This document shows positions 1-6,241 of a stretch of DNA of 8,940 nt, piece by piece; the first letter of the stretch is position 1; each line of letters begins with the position of its first letter. A program made the translations under genes and the position numbers. The DNA is from Campylobacteraceae bacterium (GTDB taxonomy: Bacteria; Campylobacterota; Campylobacteria; Campylobacterales; Sulfurovaceae), in contig JALWQQ010000022.1 of the NCBI GenBank assembly GCA_027083075.1, positions 1 through 8,940 on the forward strand, written 5' to 3'. The notes under the pieces were generated by a model that saw nothing but the letters and a program-made list of their open reading frames with translations, did no database searches and was not told where the DNA came from.

Positions 1-115
1 TCGTTAGAGAGAGGGTCACACCCGGCTCCATTCCGAACCCGGAAGTTAAGCCTCTCATCGCCGATGATACTGCACCTTTCAGGTGTGGGAACGTAGGTCG
101 ATGCCGCATTGAGAG
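1..115 (+). rRNA. rrf: 5S ribosomal RNA, 5' end missing
   Basis: The conserved 5S core is readable: GTCACACCCG near 15, then CCGAACCCGGAAGTTAAG, CGCCGATGATACTGCA and GTGGGAACGTAGGTCG. The 3' strand of helix I (GCATTGAG) lies near 106-113. Aligned by eye to the E. coli 5S layout, about nine 5' nucleotides lie outside the window, including the 5' strand of helix I. The RNA is the small-molecule rRNA of the 50S subunit and marks the end of an rRNA operon. A TTTTT run at 116-120 follows directly and may end transcription. The exact 3' end is uncertain by a few bases. Confidence 0.95.
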
Positions 116-319
116 TTTTTCTGCATGAGGCTTTTCTTATAACATCACATTGTATTCAATTTCTCTACTTGCTCAATGACTCTTTTCCTTTTGGTACAAT
201 TATGACATTTATAATATATAATTAACTTTTCATTAATATTGTATAAATCTATAGACATTAAGTAAATGTTTAGAGTTTCTATCTTAGACTAAGCCATACC
301 ATTTTAAAAAGGAGTAACA
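116..319 (+). promoter_or_regulatory. AT-rich spacer with candidate promoter for the DUF3373 gene
   Basis: This 200-nt stretch between the 5S gene and the next start codon is very AT-rich and contains no tRNA or ORF that I can support. Two overlapping TATAAT hexamers lie at 210-215 and 217-222, and TATAAA at 242-247. No convincing TTGACA lies 16-18 bp upstream of any of them, which is common in Campylobacterota, where the -10 box dominates. A perfect small palindrome, CTTAG-A-CTAAG, sits at 283-293 in the probable leader. The ribosome binding site AAGGAG is at 309-314, five bases from the ATG at 320. The promoter is an inference from motifs only. Confidence 0.4.
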
Positions 320-1990
320 ATGAAGAAGCTTACGGCTTTATCATTAACTGCGGCTGTAGCGCTTAGTGCTTCGCTTGTACAAGCGGATGCATTGAGTGAC
401 AAATTGGCAGCACTCGAAAAAGAGATCGCTACACTTAAAAAGCAGATCAAAAAAAACAAGAAGAAGATCAATACCGTGAAGGCACACGATAGCGGCGATA
501 ACATCAAGTGGAATGTGGACTTCCGTACTGCGTATGATCGTCTTAACTACGATATGGCCGACGGCTCCAAGCGTAAAAACAACACACTCTTTACGGAACG
601 TCTATGGCTCAATATGTCCTACAGTCCCGACAACACAAATGTCTTTATGGCACAACTTGCTATGAACAAAGCATTTGGTGCCGAGTTTGGACAGACGCCA
701 AATCCTACGCTGAACCCCTTTGGTATGAGAGGTGCAGGGTTTGATACTTTTGATTGGATCAGCAACGAAGCGCTTAGCAACAATACGCTTCATGTGCGCC
801 AAGCCTTTTGGCTCTATCTGGGTGACAGTTTTTTGGGTACGGGGCTTCCGTGGACCTTCTCTATCGGTCGCCGCCCCTCTACCAACGGCTTTTTGGCAAG
901 CCTCAGAGAGGACGACTCGCCGCAGTCGCCGCTTGGTCATATCATCAATGTCGAGTTTGACGGTCTGAGCTCCAAGGTCGATCTTTCAAGCCTCACCGGC
1001 GTGCCCGGTATGAGCATCAAGCTCTGTATGGGACAGGGTTCATCCAATGCGGCACCCCTCTTTGGTAACCTTGCAGGCACATCTTATCAAAACGATAGCA
1101 ATCAGTTGAAAGATGTGAAGTTGGCAGGCTTTATCTTTGAGCCTTATAACGATGGACAATATATCGTAAAGACCACTTGGTATAAAGCGTGGAGTCTTCC
1201 CGGGTTCGATAGTGCAAATTTTGCGAAGGCATTCAATGGACAAAAAGCAAGCTTTAGTCAAAACGGCAATATGTACGGCGCCGCTATCTCTGCGATGGTA
1301 GACGGTTTGACTGAAGAGGGCATCTTGGCAGATACCAAACTCTTTGCCTCCTTTGCATGGAGTAAGACCGATCCCGATAGCGGTAAATATATGTTAGGCG
1401 TTGATCCTACTGCGCTTAATTTTCCTGCCGGCACGCCTGGATTTGGTGCAAAAGCCGGTGAAGCAAAAAGCGGTACTTCTTATTGGGTAGGTGCGCAAAT
1501 TCCGGTTATCGAGGGTGGCAAACTCGGTCTTGAGTATAACCACGGATCAAAATATTGGAGACCCTTCGACTACGGCGAAGATACCATGGTCGGTTCTAAG
1601 CTTGCGGCTCGCGGTAGTGCATGGGAAGCCTACTTTACGTATCAGATCAATGATGCACTGAGTGCGCAGATCCGCTATACCAGCATCAACTATGACTATA
1701 CTGGTAGCAATGGTTTCTTTGGCGCAGGAGGTACGCCGCTTAAAATATCTGATCTTGTAAAAGGTGCACAAGGTTGGGATCAATTCAATAAAATGATGGG
1801 TGGCACACTTGATCCTACAAAACCAGCGTCTGTGGGTCAAGTTGCACAGGCGTTGGTGCAAGCACAAAAGGCACCCGATATGCAAACTGCCGGATTGATG
1901 GCAGGACAGATGGCGCTAGCGAAAATGATGACACCCAATATCGTCGATAAAGCGCAAGACCTACGCTTCTATCTGCGCTATCGCTTCTAA
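320..1990 (+). CDS. DUF3373-like outer-membrane beta-barrel protein
   Basis: This 556-aa protein starts with a Sec signal peptide (about residues 1-23: MKK, hydrophobic core, probable cleavage after VQADA or just before it). A short charged coiled coil follows (about 25-52: alternating Leu and Lys/Glu, ending in a Lys/Asn-rich run). Then comes a long region rich in aromatic and Gly/Asn/Ser residues with alternating strands typical of a porin-like barrel. The last residues, LRFYLRYRF, end in phenylalanine as outer-membrane proteins recognised by the BAM machinery do. The N-terminal coiled coil before a barrel and the overall composition match the DUF3373 family common in Campylobacterota. The family has no firmly established substrate, and a passive pore or solute channel is inference. 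AAGGAG at 309-314 supports the start. A strong terminator follows, so the gene is probably transcribed alone. Confidence 0.8.
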   Translation: MKKLTALSLTAAVALSASLVQADALSDKLAALEKEIATLKKQIKKNKKKINTVKAHDSGDNIKWNVDFRTAYDRLNYDMADGSKRKNNTLFTERLWLNMSYSPDNTNVFMAQLAMNKAFGAEFGQTPNPTLNPFGMRGAGFDTFDWISNEALSNNTLHVRQAFWLYLGDSFLGTGLPWTFSIGRRPSTNGFLASLREDDSPQSPLGHIINVEFDGLSSKVDLSSLTGVPGMSIKLCMGQGSSNAAPLFGNLAGTSYQNDSNQLKDVKLAGFIFEPYNDGQYIVKTTWYKAWSLPGFDSANFAKAFNGQKASFSQNGNMYGAAISAMVDGLTEEGILADTKLFASFAWSKTDPDSGKYMLGVDPTALNFPAGTPGFGAKAGEAKSGTSYWVGAQIPVIEGGKLGLEYNHGSKYWRPFDYGEDTMVGSKLAARGSAWEAYFTYQINDALSAQIRYTSINYDYTGSNGFFGAGGTPLKISDLVKGAQGWDQFNKMMGGTLDPTKPASVGQVAQALVQAQKAPDMQTAGLMAGQMALAKMMTPNIVDKAQDLRFYLRYRF

Positions 1991-2005
1991 GCGATGCTCT
2001 CTTTT

Positions 2006-2027
2006 GCGGGTCTTCCCGCGTTTTTCT
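2006..2027 (+). terminator. Intrinsic terminator of the DUF3373-like gene
   Basis: A GCGGG (2006-2010) / CCCGC (2015-2019) hairpin with a four-base TCTT loop is followed by G and then TTTTTCTT. It lies 15 bases after the stop codon at 1988-1990. Short GC stem plus T-run is the standard Rho-independent form. Confidence 0.85.
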
Positions 2028-2050
2028 TATTGACTGCTTTCATTCTAAAA

Positions 2051-2066
2051 CATTTTGGGTTATAAT
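2051..2066 (+). promoter_or_regulatory. Candidate sigma-70 promoter for the DUF302 gene
   Basis: A perfect TATAAT at 2061-2066 is preceded by G-N and a short T run (CATTTTGGGT), resembling the Campylobacterota gnTAnaAT element. Transcription would begin near 2073, leaving a leader of about 38 nt. A TTGACT at 2030-2035 is too far upstream (25-bp gap) to act as its -35. Placement just after the upstream terminator fits a new transcription unit. Confidence 0.5.
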
Positions 2067-2110
2067 AAGCTCACTTGTCCCAAACTTAAGACTTCAAACA
2101 AAGGATGACT

Positions 2111-3298
2111 ATGAGAAGAGTATGGCAACTATTTGGCATAGCGGCGTTTTTTTTAAGCGCATCGATGGCTACGGAGGCGGTGAAAACACCTGTAAGTACT
2201 GCGACAAAAGCGGTGCTTGAGGCACCCGTGGTGTTGGCGACCGATCATCAAAATGGAAAGATCACGCCCAAAACGATCGAGGCTACCTTCGAGAAGGCGG
2301 GATTTTTCATTAACGACAACCGCAATATGCTCGCCCCTTTTAAAAAGAACTTCGGCAAGACACATCACGATGTTTACAATCTTTTTACCATCTTCAAAAA
2401 AGATATGGTGCTCAAACTGGTCAAGAAGTATCCCAATATCGGTCTCTTTACTCCGATGAGTATGTCGATCTGGGTACCTAAGGGAGGCAAAAAGATCTAT
2501 GTATCGCGTCTTTCGGCAAAAAGCATGGCGGCGATCTTAGGCATACCTGCGGACGATGCCGACTTGCTTGCCTATACAAAACTGGTGGAAGATACGCTTA
2601 AAAAAGCGCTTCCCGGCGCTACTGTCGTAAAGCCTACTTATGCACCATCTGCGCCCAAGGGTCCGCTGGTCTATACCAAGTCGATCAAGATCCCCGACGG
2701 TGCTGACGCAGAAGACTTTAAAGACGAATTCGAATCGGAGAAGTTTGAGAGCGCTTTGCCGCCGGCAGAGTTTATCATGGCGGGCTTTAACGATCTCAAC
2801 TATGACTTTAGTGAAGCGAAATATGATGCCTACACCTTCTACGATGTCTACTCCATCTGTAACCTCGAGGTGATCTATACCGTATCGCAGACACACCCTG
2901 AAGCGGGCGCGTTTGCGCCCTGTTCGCTCTATATGTACAATAAGGACGGAGAGAGCACGATAGAGGTTGGCTTCCCGACAGTTTATAACTGGATCGCTAC
3001 GATGCACATGGAAGACGAAGCTTCTATCAATGTCTTGCTTAAGGCGCAAAAGCGCATGGAGCGCATTCTTTCAAAGTTGGCGGGTGAAAAGGTAGAGGAG
3101 CCTGTAAAACCTGCTACGCCCGCTAAAAAAGTTCCGGCACCCATTGCACCCAAGACACCTGCCGTGCCCGCTGCGCCTGCAGCACACAAGCCGACTCCTG
3201 CACCGAAGCCGGTATCGGCACCCGTGCCTGCGCCTGCACCTGCCAAAAAGTGCGGTGGCGGAAAATGTGGCAAAGGAAAATGTGGCGGTAGTGTCTAA
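2111..3298 (+). CDS. Secreted protein with two DUF302-like domains and Gly/Cys-rich tail
   Basis: I chose the ATG at 2111 (395 aa) because AAGGA at 2101-2105 is five bases from it; the in-frame ATG at 2105 overlaps that site. Residues 1-22 form a signal peptide, so the protein is exported. Two related halves follow, about 51-170 and 219-325. Each has a YDVY/YNLF-type strand, a helix, a Gly-x-Phe-x-Pro turn and a following strand, as in DUF302. The second half has Cys250 and Cys271 (APCSLYMY) where the first has Phe94 and Met116, so only copy two keeps the cysteines. Residues about 329-380 are a Pro/Ala/Lys linker. The tail has Cys381, Cys386 and Cys391 in a CGGGKCGKGKCGG pattern, encoded partly by a 12-bp direct repeat (3260-3271 and 3275-3286). 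Metal or sulfur binding by the tail is inference. DUF302 function is not established. Confidence 0.75.
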   Translation: MRRVWQLFGIAAFFLSASMATEAVKTPVSTATKAVLEAPVVLATDHQNGKITPKTIEATFEKAGFFINDNRNMLAPFKKNFGKTHHDVYNLFTIFKKDMVLKLVKKYPNIGLFTPMSMSIWVPKGGKKIYVSRLSAKSMAAILGIPADDADLLAYTKLVEDTLKKALPGATVVKPTYAPSAPKGPLVYTKSIKIPDGADAEDFKDEFESEKFESALPPAEFIMAGFNDLNYDFSEAKYDAYTFYDVYSICNLEVIYTVSQTHPEAGAFAPCSLYMYNKDGESTIEVGFPTVYNWIATMHMEDEASINVLLKAQKRMERILSKLAGEKVEEPVKPATPAKKVPAPIAPKTPAVPAAPAAHKPTPAPKPVSAPVPAPAPAKKCGGGKCGKGKCGGSV

Positions 3299-3729
3299 TC
3301 GGCAAAGATACTAACGCGATCGCCGACGGCGATCGAGCCTTTCTCTAACGCTCTTACATAGACCCCTCTACAATCGGCAACAACCTTAGGAAGTTTCGGA
3401 TCGACCTTTTTGAGTGATTTGCACAATGTTCCGGCTTGGGCTATCTCAAAAGAGATATTGCCTATACGAAAGCGCGAACCTATCGGAAGCCGATAGAGGT
3501 TGATATCGACACAGATATTTTCACTCAGCCTACCCTCTTCAAGCGCAATACCCGCACTGCTTGCCACTTTGTAACTTTTGTGCGAAGTAAGCAAGATGGC
3601 GCGTGCGCTGTCGCGTCCATAAAACTTGTCGCCGACAATGCCTTTGGGGTCGACATCTAAGCGCTCTCGCGTCTCTCTTCCCTCTTTGGTAGCGCAAAAG
3701 AGAGCCGTGACATATCCTGTTTTGCTCAA
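3295..3729 (-). CDS. MOSC-domain protein
   Basis: I place the start at TTG 3729-3727 (144 aa) because a strong GGAGG at 3740-3736 is six bases upstream. In-frame ATGs at 3753 and 3849 add up to 40 residues that do not look like MOSC sequence and lack a good ribosome binding site. The domain covers nearly the whole protein: GYVTALF strand, GIVGDKFYGRD (about 29-40), RAILLTS, RLSENI, LPIGSRFRIGN, and AGTLCKSL with Cys103, the conserved-cysteine region. MOSC domains occur in molybdenum-cofactor sulfurases, YiiM/YuaD proteins and mARC enzymes and are thought to handle Moco or sulfur. No PLP-dependent sulfurase domain is attached, so this is a stand-alone MOSC protein of unproven role. Its closeness to the molybdoenzyme SoxC is suggestive only. 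Its stop shares CTAA with the convergent DUF302 gene. Confidence 0.82.
   Translation of the reverse strand: MSKTGYVTALFCATKEGRETRERLDVDPKGIVGDKFYGRDSARAILLTSHKSYKVASSAGIALEEGRLSENICVDINLYRLPIGSRFRIGNISFEIAQAGTLCKSLKKVDPKLPKVVADCRGVYVRALEKGSIAVGDRVSIFAD
3317..3335. repeat. Perfect 8-bp inverted repeat inside the MOSC 3' end
   Basis: CGATCGCC (3317-3324) and GGCGATCG (3328-3335) flank a three-base GAC. On the plus strand it lies 18 bases after the DUF302 stop and is followed by AGCCTTTCTCT, so it could end that transcript within the opposite gene. The T-run is poor, and the bases also encode MOSC residues, so a terminator role is tentative. Confidence 0.45.
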
Positions 3730-3768
3730 AGCAGACCTCCGTTTGGCGGACATTAAGAATATTGCGTT

Positions 3769-3786
3769 ATTGTAGCGAAAAAAGAA
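3769..3786 (-). promoter_or_regulatory. Candidate promoter for the MOSC gene
   Basis: On the minus strand a T-run (TCTTTTTTCGC) leads into TACAAT at 3774-3769, giving a gnTACAAT-type -10 box. Transcription would start near 3762 and give a leader of about 33 nt to the TTG at 3729. That leader would place the ATG at 3753 too close to the 5' end for normal initiation, which agrees with the TTG choice. The T-run complements bases next to the ribosome binding site of the divergent gene. Confidence 0.35.
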
Positions 3787-3797
3787 GGAGGTATGCG

Positions 3798-4232
3798 ATG
3801 GCGTTGGATATCGAAGCGTTTGTTTCGCTGGTACGATCCCATCTCGCACAGCAGATGCAGGCTTCCGATGCGATCGAGTTGGCAGGCGCGATCACGGGCG
3901 GCACCGTAGCACAGAAGGTTTCGCATGCAGTAAGCAAGTACAAAGAGGCAAGCTACGAGCGCACACCACTCTTTTCACGTCCCGATCAAGACCGGATCGC
4001 CATTTTGAGTATGGGATACTACTGGGAGCCGCATCTTTTTGAAGAGGGCTATCCCGAAATCGATCCGAGCGAAGAGGCGCGCTTGGCGGAGGCGATCTAT
4101 CTTCTCTTGCGCCATCCGCAAGAGAGTCTTGCATCGATCGTGACACTCTCGGAGCTGCTACCGGGAGATCATACGGCAAGACTACCGTTTCTTGAGGCGC
4201 TATACGGCGCACTCTCGGAGCCAACCACATGA
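3798..4232 (+). CDS. Unrecognised 144-aa cytoplasmic protein coupled to a SoxY-like gene
   Basis: I do not recognise this family. The start is ATG 3798, with GAAGGAGG at 3784-3791 six bases upstream; an in-frame ATG at 3762 has no such site. The protein is acidic, has no signal peptide or membrane segment, and looks mainly helical (for example 1-20, 24-50 and 93-120). Notable segments are ELAGAITGGTVAQKVSHAVSKYKEASYER (read as about 27-55) and ILSMGYYWEPHLFEEGYPEIDP (about 69-90). It has no cysteines. Its stop overlaps the next start as ATGA (4229-4232), so the exported SoxY-like protein is translationally coupled to it. It is divergent from the MOSC gene. A role with the SoxY-like protein, such as a cytoplasmic partner, is only inferred from the coupling. 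Confidence 0.75.
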   Translation: MALDIEAFVSLVRSHLAQQMQASDAIELAGAITGGTVAQKVSHAVSKYKEASYERTPLFSRPDQDRIAILSMGYYWEPHLFEEGYPEIDPSEEARLAEAIYLLLRHPQESLASIVTLSELLPGDHTARLPFLEALYGALSEPTT

Positions 4233-4672
4233 GATATCTTTTTGTCTTGATGCTGCTTTGGAGTGCGGCGCTTGCGGACACGCTTGCCCCCGAGGTTTAC
4301 AAGAGCGAGGATTTTAACGCGCTTGTGGGGCTTATTTACGGCAAAGAGCGCTTTGCTTCGATACGCAAAAGCGCGCGCATCGAGGTGATCGCACCCCGTC
4401 ATACGGTGGATGACGCATCGCGGATAGAGATCGGGGTGCGCAGCGATATCAAGGTGCGTTCCGTCACACTGCTACGTTCCGGTACGGGTAAGAGTTTTAT
4501 CGCCTACATTCGACCCGGTGAGATGCCGCAAGCGATGGAGACAACGCTGGAGGCGGCGATCCCGTTTAAGGGTACGCTTTTTGCAGTGATAGAGGATGAA
4601 AACGGGTCGTTGTACTACAATAGCACCTATCTCGACATTGTCGTTTTGGGGTGTGCTGTTTCGGGAAACTGA
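4229..4672 (+). CDS. SoxY-like exported protein (paralogue of the downstream SoxY)
   Basis: This 147-aa protein has a short Sec signal peptide (MRYLFVLMLLWSAALA, about residues 1-16) and a single SoxY-like Ig-fold domain. By eye it aligns along its length with the SoxY encoded at 7448-7888: LIYG to ALYG, IRKSARIEVIAP to VDSADVKVSTP, RIEIGVRSDIKVRSVTLL to QVPVSIKVGVPAKSVALF, and LFAVIEDENGSLYYNSTYLDIVVLGC to ITVVVEGKDGKFYKAKRSFEVALSGC. SoxY carries sulfur substrate on a cysteine in a mobile C-terminal GGCGG-type arm. Here Cys142 is kept, but the tail is GCAVSGN, with five residues after the cysteine. No SoxZ lies directly beside it; the nearest is at 7925. It may be an alternative or divergent carrier. 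Start at ATGA overlap with the previous gene. Confidence 0.7.
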   Translation: MRYLFVLMLLWSAALADTLAPEVYKSEDFNALVGLIYGKERFASIRKSARIEVIAPRHTVDDASRIEIGVRSDIKVRSVTLLRSGTGKSFIAYIRPGEMPQAMETTLEAAIPFKGTLFAVIEDENGSLYYNSTYLDIVVLGCAVSGN

Positions 4673-4676
4673 TGAA

Positions 4677-4699
4677 TATTATCAGGTGAAGTGATAATA
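4677..4699. repeat. Perfect 8-bp palindrome after the SoxY-like gene
   Basis: TATTATCA (4677-4684) and TGATAATA (4692-4699) flank GGTGAAG. It starts five bases after the stop codon of the SoxY-like gene. It is AT-rich and followed by AAGTACC, not a T-run, so a regulator binding site is at least as likely as a terminator. It overlaps the -35 zone expected for the TATAAT at 4711-4716. Confidence 0.5.
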
Positions 4700-4710
4700 A
4701 AAGTACCACT

Positions 4711-4716
4711 TATAAT
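4711..4716 (+). promoter_or_regulatory. Candidate upstream promoter (P1) of the sox cluster
   Basis: A perfect TATAAT lies in an AT-rich spacer. A -35 at 17-bp spacing would fall at 4688-4693, inside the loop and right arm of the palindrome at 4677-4699, and no TTGACA is seen there. If active, the transcript would carry a leader of about 175 nt to soxC. Confidence 0.3.
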
Positions 4717-4754
4717 TATTTTTTGATAAAAAGTAAGAAGATAAAACCATTCTC

Positions 4755-4783
4755 ATTTTTATTTTAGTTTTTTTCTATAAAAT
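4755..4783 (+). promoter_or_regulatory. Candidate proximal promoter (P2) of the sox cluster
   Basis: TATAAAAT at 4776-4783 follows a long T-rich stretch (ATTTTTATTTTAGTTTTTTTC type), the arrangement typical of housekeeping promoters in Campylobacterota. Transcription would start near 4789, leaving a leader of about 109 nt that contains both stem-loops described at 4792-4870. There is no clear -35. Confidence 0.45.
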
Positions 4784-4791
4784 AGTCCAAC

Positions 4792-4870
4792 ATGACAGCG
4801 CGGCACCCTTTTACCGCGGCATTTCGTCATAAAGCCCGATCGTACATAAACGGTGTGTTTGTTATGTGCG
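4792..4870 (+). other. Structured leader candidate: two stem-loops before soxC
   Basis: First element (4792-4830): outer arms ATGAC (4792-4796) and GTCAT (4826-4830), inner arms CGCGG (4799-4803) and CCGCG (4814-4818), with a CACCCTTTTA loop. Second element (4841-4870): CGTACATAA (4841-4849) pairs with TTATGTGCG (4862-4870), nine pairs with one G-T wobble and a 12-base loop. Both lie between candidate promoter P2 and the soxC ribosome binding site (4887-4893). They could be an RNA regulatory leader or DNA operator sites. I do not recognise a known riboswitch class. Confidence 0.4.
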
Positions 4871-4897
4871 TAAGGGATCAAATCTCAAGGAGGACCG

Positions 4898-6241
4898 ATG
4901 AGCAAGAGAAGCGAAGAGCTTGACGCGACGCGTGCCGACGTGCATACGCCGTCAAGAAGAGACTTTTTCAAGAAGACGGCAACGCTCACCGCAGGCGCTG
5001 TAGCGGCGGCTAGCGTTGTTGCACCCGTTGCGCTGAGTGCGGACGAGAAAAAAGCCAAGTGCGACGGTGACGAGAAGATCGTCAATCTAAACCCCTGGGA
5101 GACTAAATGGGGCTATCCCGTAAGCGAAAAGCTATACGGTCAACCCTCTCCCTTCGAGAGACATGTTGTTCGAAGAACGACACCAATCCTCTCTTCAGGT
5201 AACTACCGCGCCTCTATCGCGGTAGCACCAATCCAAGACCTGCACGGCATCATTACGCCTAACGGTCTCTTTTTCAACCGTCACCACGGTGGAACACCCG
5301 ATATCGATCCTAAGCAACACCGCTTGATGATCCACGGCTTGGTCGAGAAGCCGATCGTCTTGACAATGGACGAGTTGAAGCGCTATCCGAGCGTTAGCCG
5401 TATCCACTTCGTAGAGTGTCCCGCCAACGGTGGTCCGGAGTGGAGAGGTCCTCAGTTCAACTCTATCCAGTTTGCCAAAGGCTTTATGTCTTGTGCAGAG
5501 TGGACGGGTGTCTATCTTAAAGATATCCTCAAAGATATCGGCTTGAAACCCGAAGCGAAGTGGATGCTTGCCGAAGGTGGCGACAGCTCACACATGGGTC
5601 GTACGATCCCTGTCGATAAAGTCCTTGACGATGTGATCATCGCTTGGGGTCAAAACGGTGAAGCATTGCGCCCCGAGCAGGGATATCCGATCCGCCTCTT
5701 GGTACCGGGATGGGAAGCAAACCTCTGTGTGAAATGGCTCCGCCGCCTCGAGTTTGCCAAAGAGCCCTTCTATGCCAAAGAGGAGACTTCTCGCTATACG
5801 GCGCTTAGAAAAGACGGTAAGGCGATCCAGCACTTCTATGTAAACGAAGTAAACTCCGTCATCACCAATCCCTGTCCCGAAAAACCGTGGACAGATCTGA
5901 AAAAAGGCGATATTGTCGAGATCGAAGGGTTGGCGTGGTCCGGTCACGGTACGATCACCGGCGTCGATATCTCTTTTGACGGTGGCAAGAACTGGGTAGA
6001 GGCGAGCCTTAAGGGGCTTGTCTTGCCCAAAGCATGGACACGCTTTAGCTATATCTACAAGTACGAAGGTAAACCGCTCTTGCTCTCAAGCCGCGCCAGA
6101 GACGATGCAGGCTTCATCCAGCCTACGGTCATGGAGGAGAGAAAAGCGGTCGGCGTCGAGGGTGTTTACCACAGAAATGGTATCCACACTTGGGAAGTGA
6201 ATGAAAAAGGGGAGGTAAGTAATGTTCAAGTCTTATCGTAA
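4898..6241 (+). CDS. soxC: SoxC, molybdenum subunit of sulfane dehydrogenase SoxCD
   Basis: This 447-aa protein is a sulfite-oxidase-family molybdoenzyme. With SoxD it oxidises the sulfane sulfur bound to SoxY in the periplasm, the six-electron step of the Sox cycle. A Tat signal is clear: SRRDFFKK (Arg20-Arg21) followed by a hydrophobic Ala-rich segment to about 48, as expected for a cofactor-loaded enzyme. The Moco domain runs from about 100 to 290. The cofactor cysteine is Cys174 in HFVECPANGGPEWRGPQ, and CAEWTGVYLKDIL (199-211) and PVDKVLDDVIIAWGQNGE (238-255) are typical. The C-terminal dimerisation domain is about 305-435, with ITGVDISFDGGKNW. No haem motif is present, so electrons must go to SoxD. 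AAGGAGG at 4887-4893 supports the start. The 3' end overlaps soxD by 20 nt, indicating coupling. Confidence 0.95.
   Translation: MSKRSEELDATRADVHTPSRRDFFKKTATLTAGAVAAASVVAPVALSADEKKAKCDGDEKIVNLNPWETKWGYPVSEKLYGQPSPFERHVVRRTTPILSSGNYRASIAVAPIQDLHGIITPNGLFFNRHHGGTPDIDPKQHRLMIHGLVEKPIVLTMDELKRYPSVSRIHFVECPANGGPEWRGPQFNSIQFAKGFMSCAEWTGVYLKDILKDIGLKPEAKWMLAEGGDSSHMGRTIPVDKVLDDVIIAWGQNGEALRPEQGYPIRLLVPGWEANLCVKWLRRLEFAKEPFYAKEETSRYTALRKDGKAIQHFYVNEVNSVITNPCPEKPWTDLKKGDIVEIEGLAWSGHGTITGVDISFDGGKNWVEASLKGLVLPKAWTRFSYIYKYEGKPLLLSSRARDDAGFIQPTVMEERKAVGVEGVYHRNGIHTWEVNEKGEVSNVQVLS

Noticed and set aside
116..319. tRNA or small RNA gene after the 5S gene
   Set aside because: No cloverleaf, TTCGA-type T-loop or strong terminator is seen; the stretch is simply AT-rich with promoter-like motifs.
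2537..3049. Minus-strand open frame of 170 codons opposite the DUF302 gene
   Set aside because: It is the complement of a well-supported coding region, with no ribosome binding site or recognisable domain.
3090..3290. CRISPR-like or tandem repeat array in the Pro/Ala region
   Set aside because: The repeats are codon-level Pro/Ala and Gly/Cys repetition within an intact reading frame, without equal spacers.
3762..3797. Longer start (ATG 3762) for the 144-aa unknown gene
   Set aside because: It has no ribosome binding site, would put the strong AAGGAGG inside the coding region, and adds an Arg-rich segment unlike the rest.
4677..4699. Fur box reading of the TATTATCA/TGATAATA palindrome
   Set aside because: The half-sites face the opposite way and are separated by seven bases, unlike the usual TGATAAT-N-ATTATCA arrangement.
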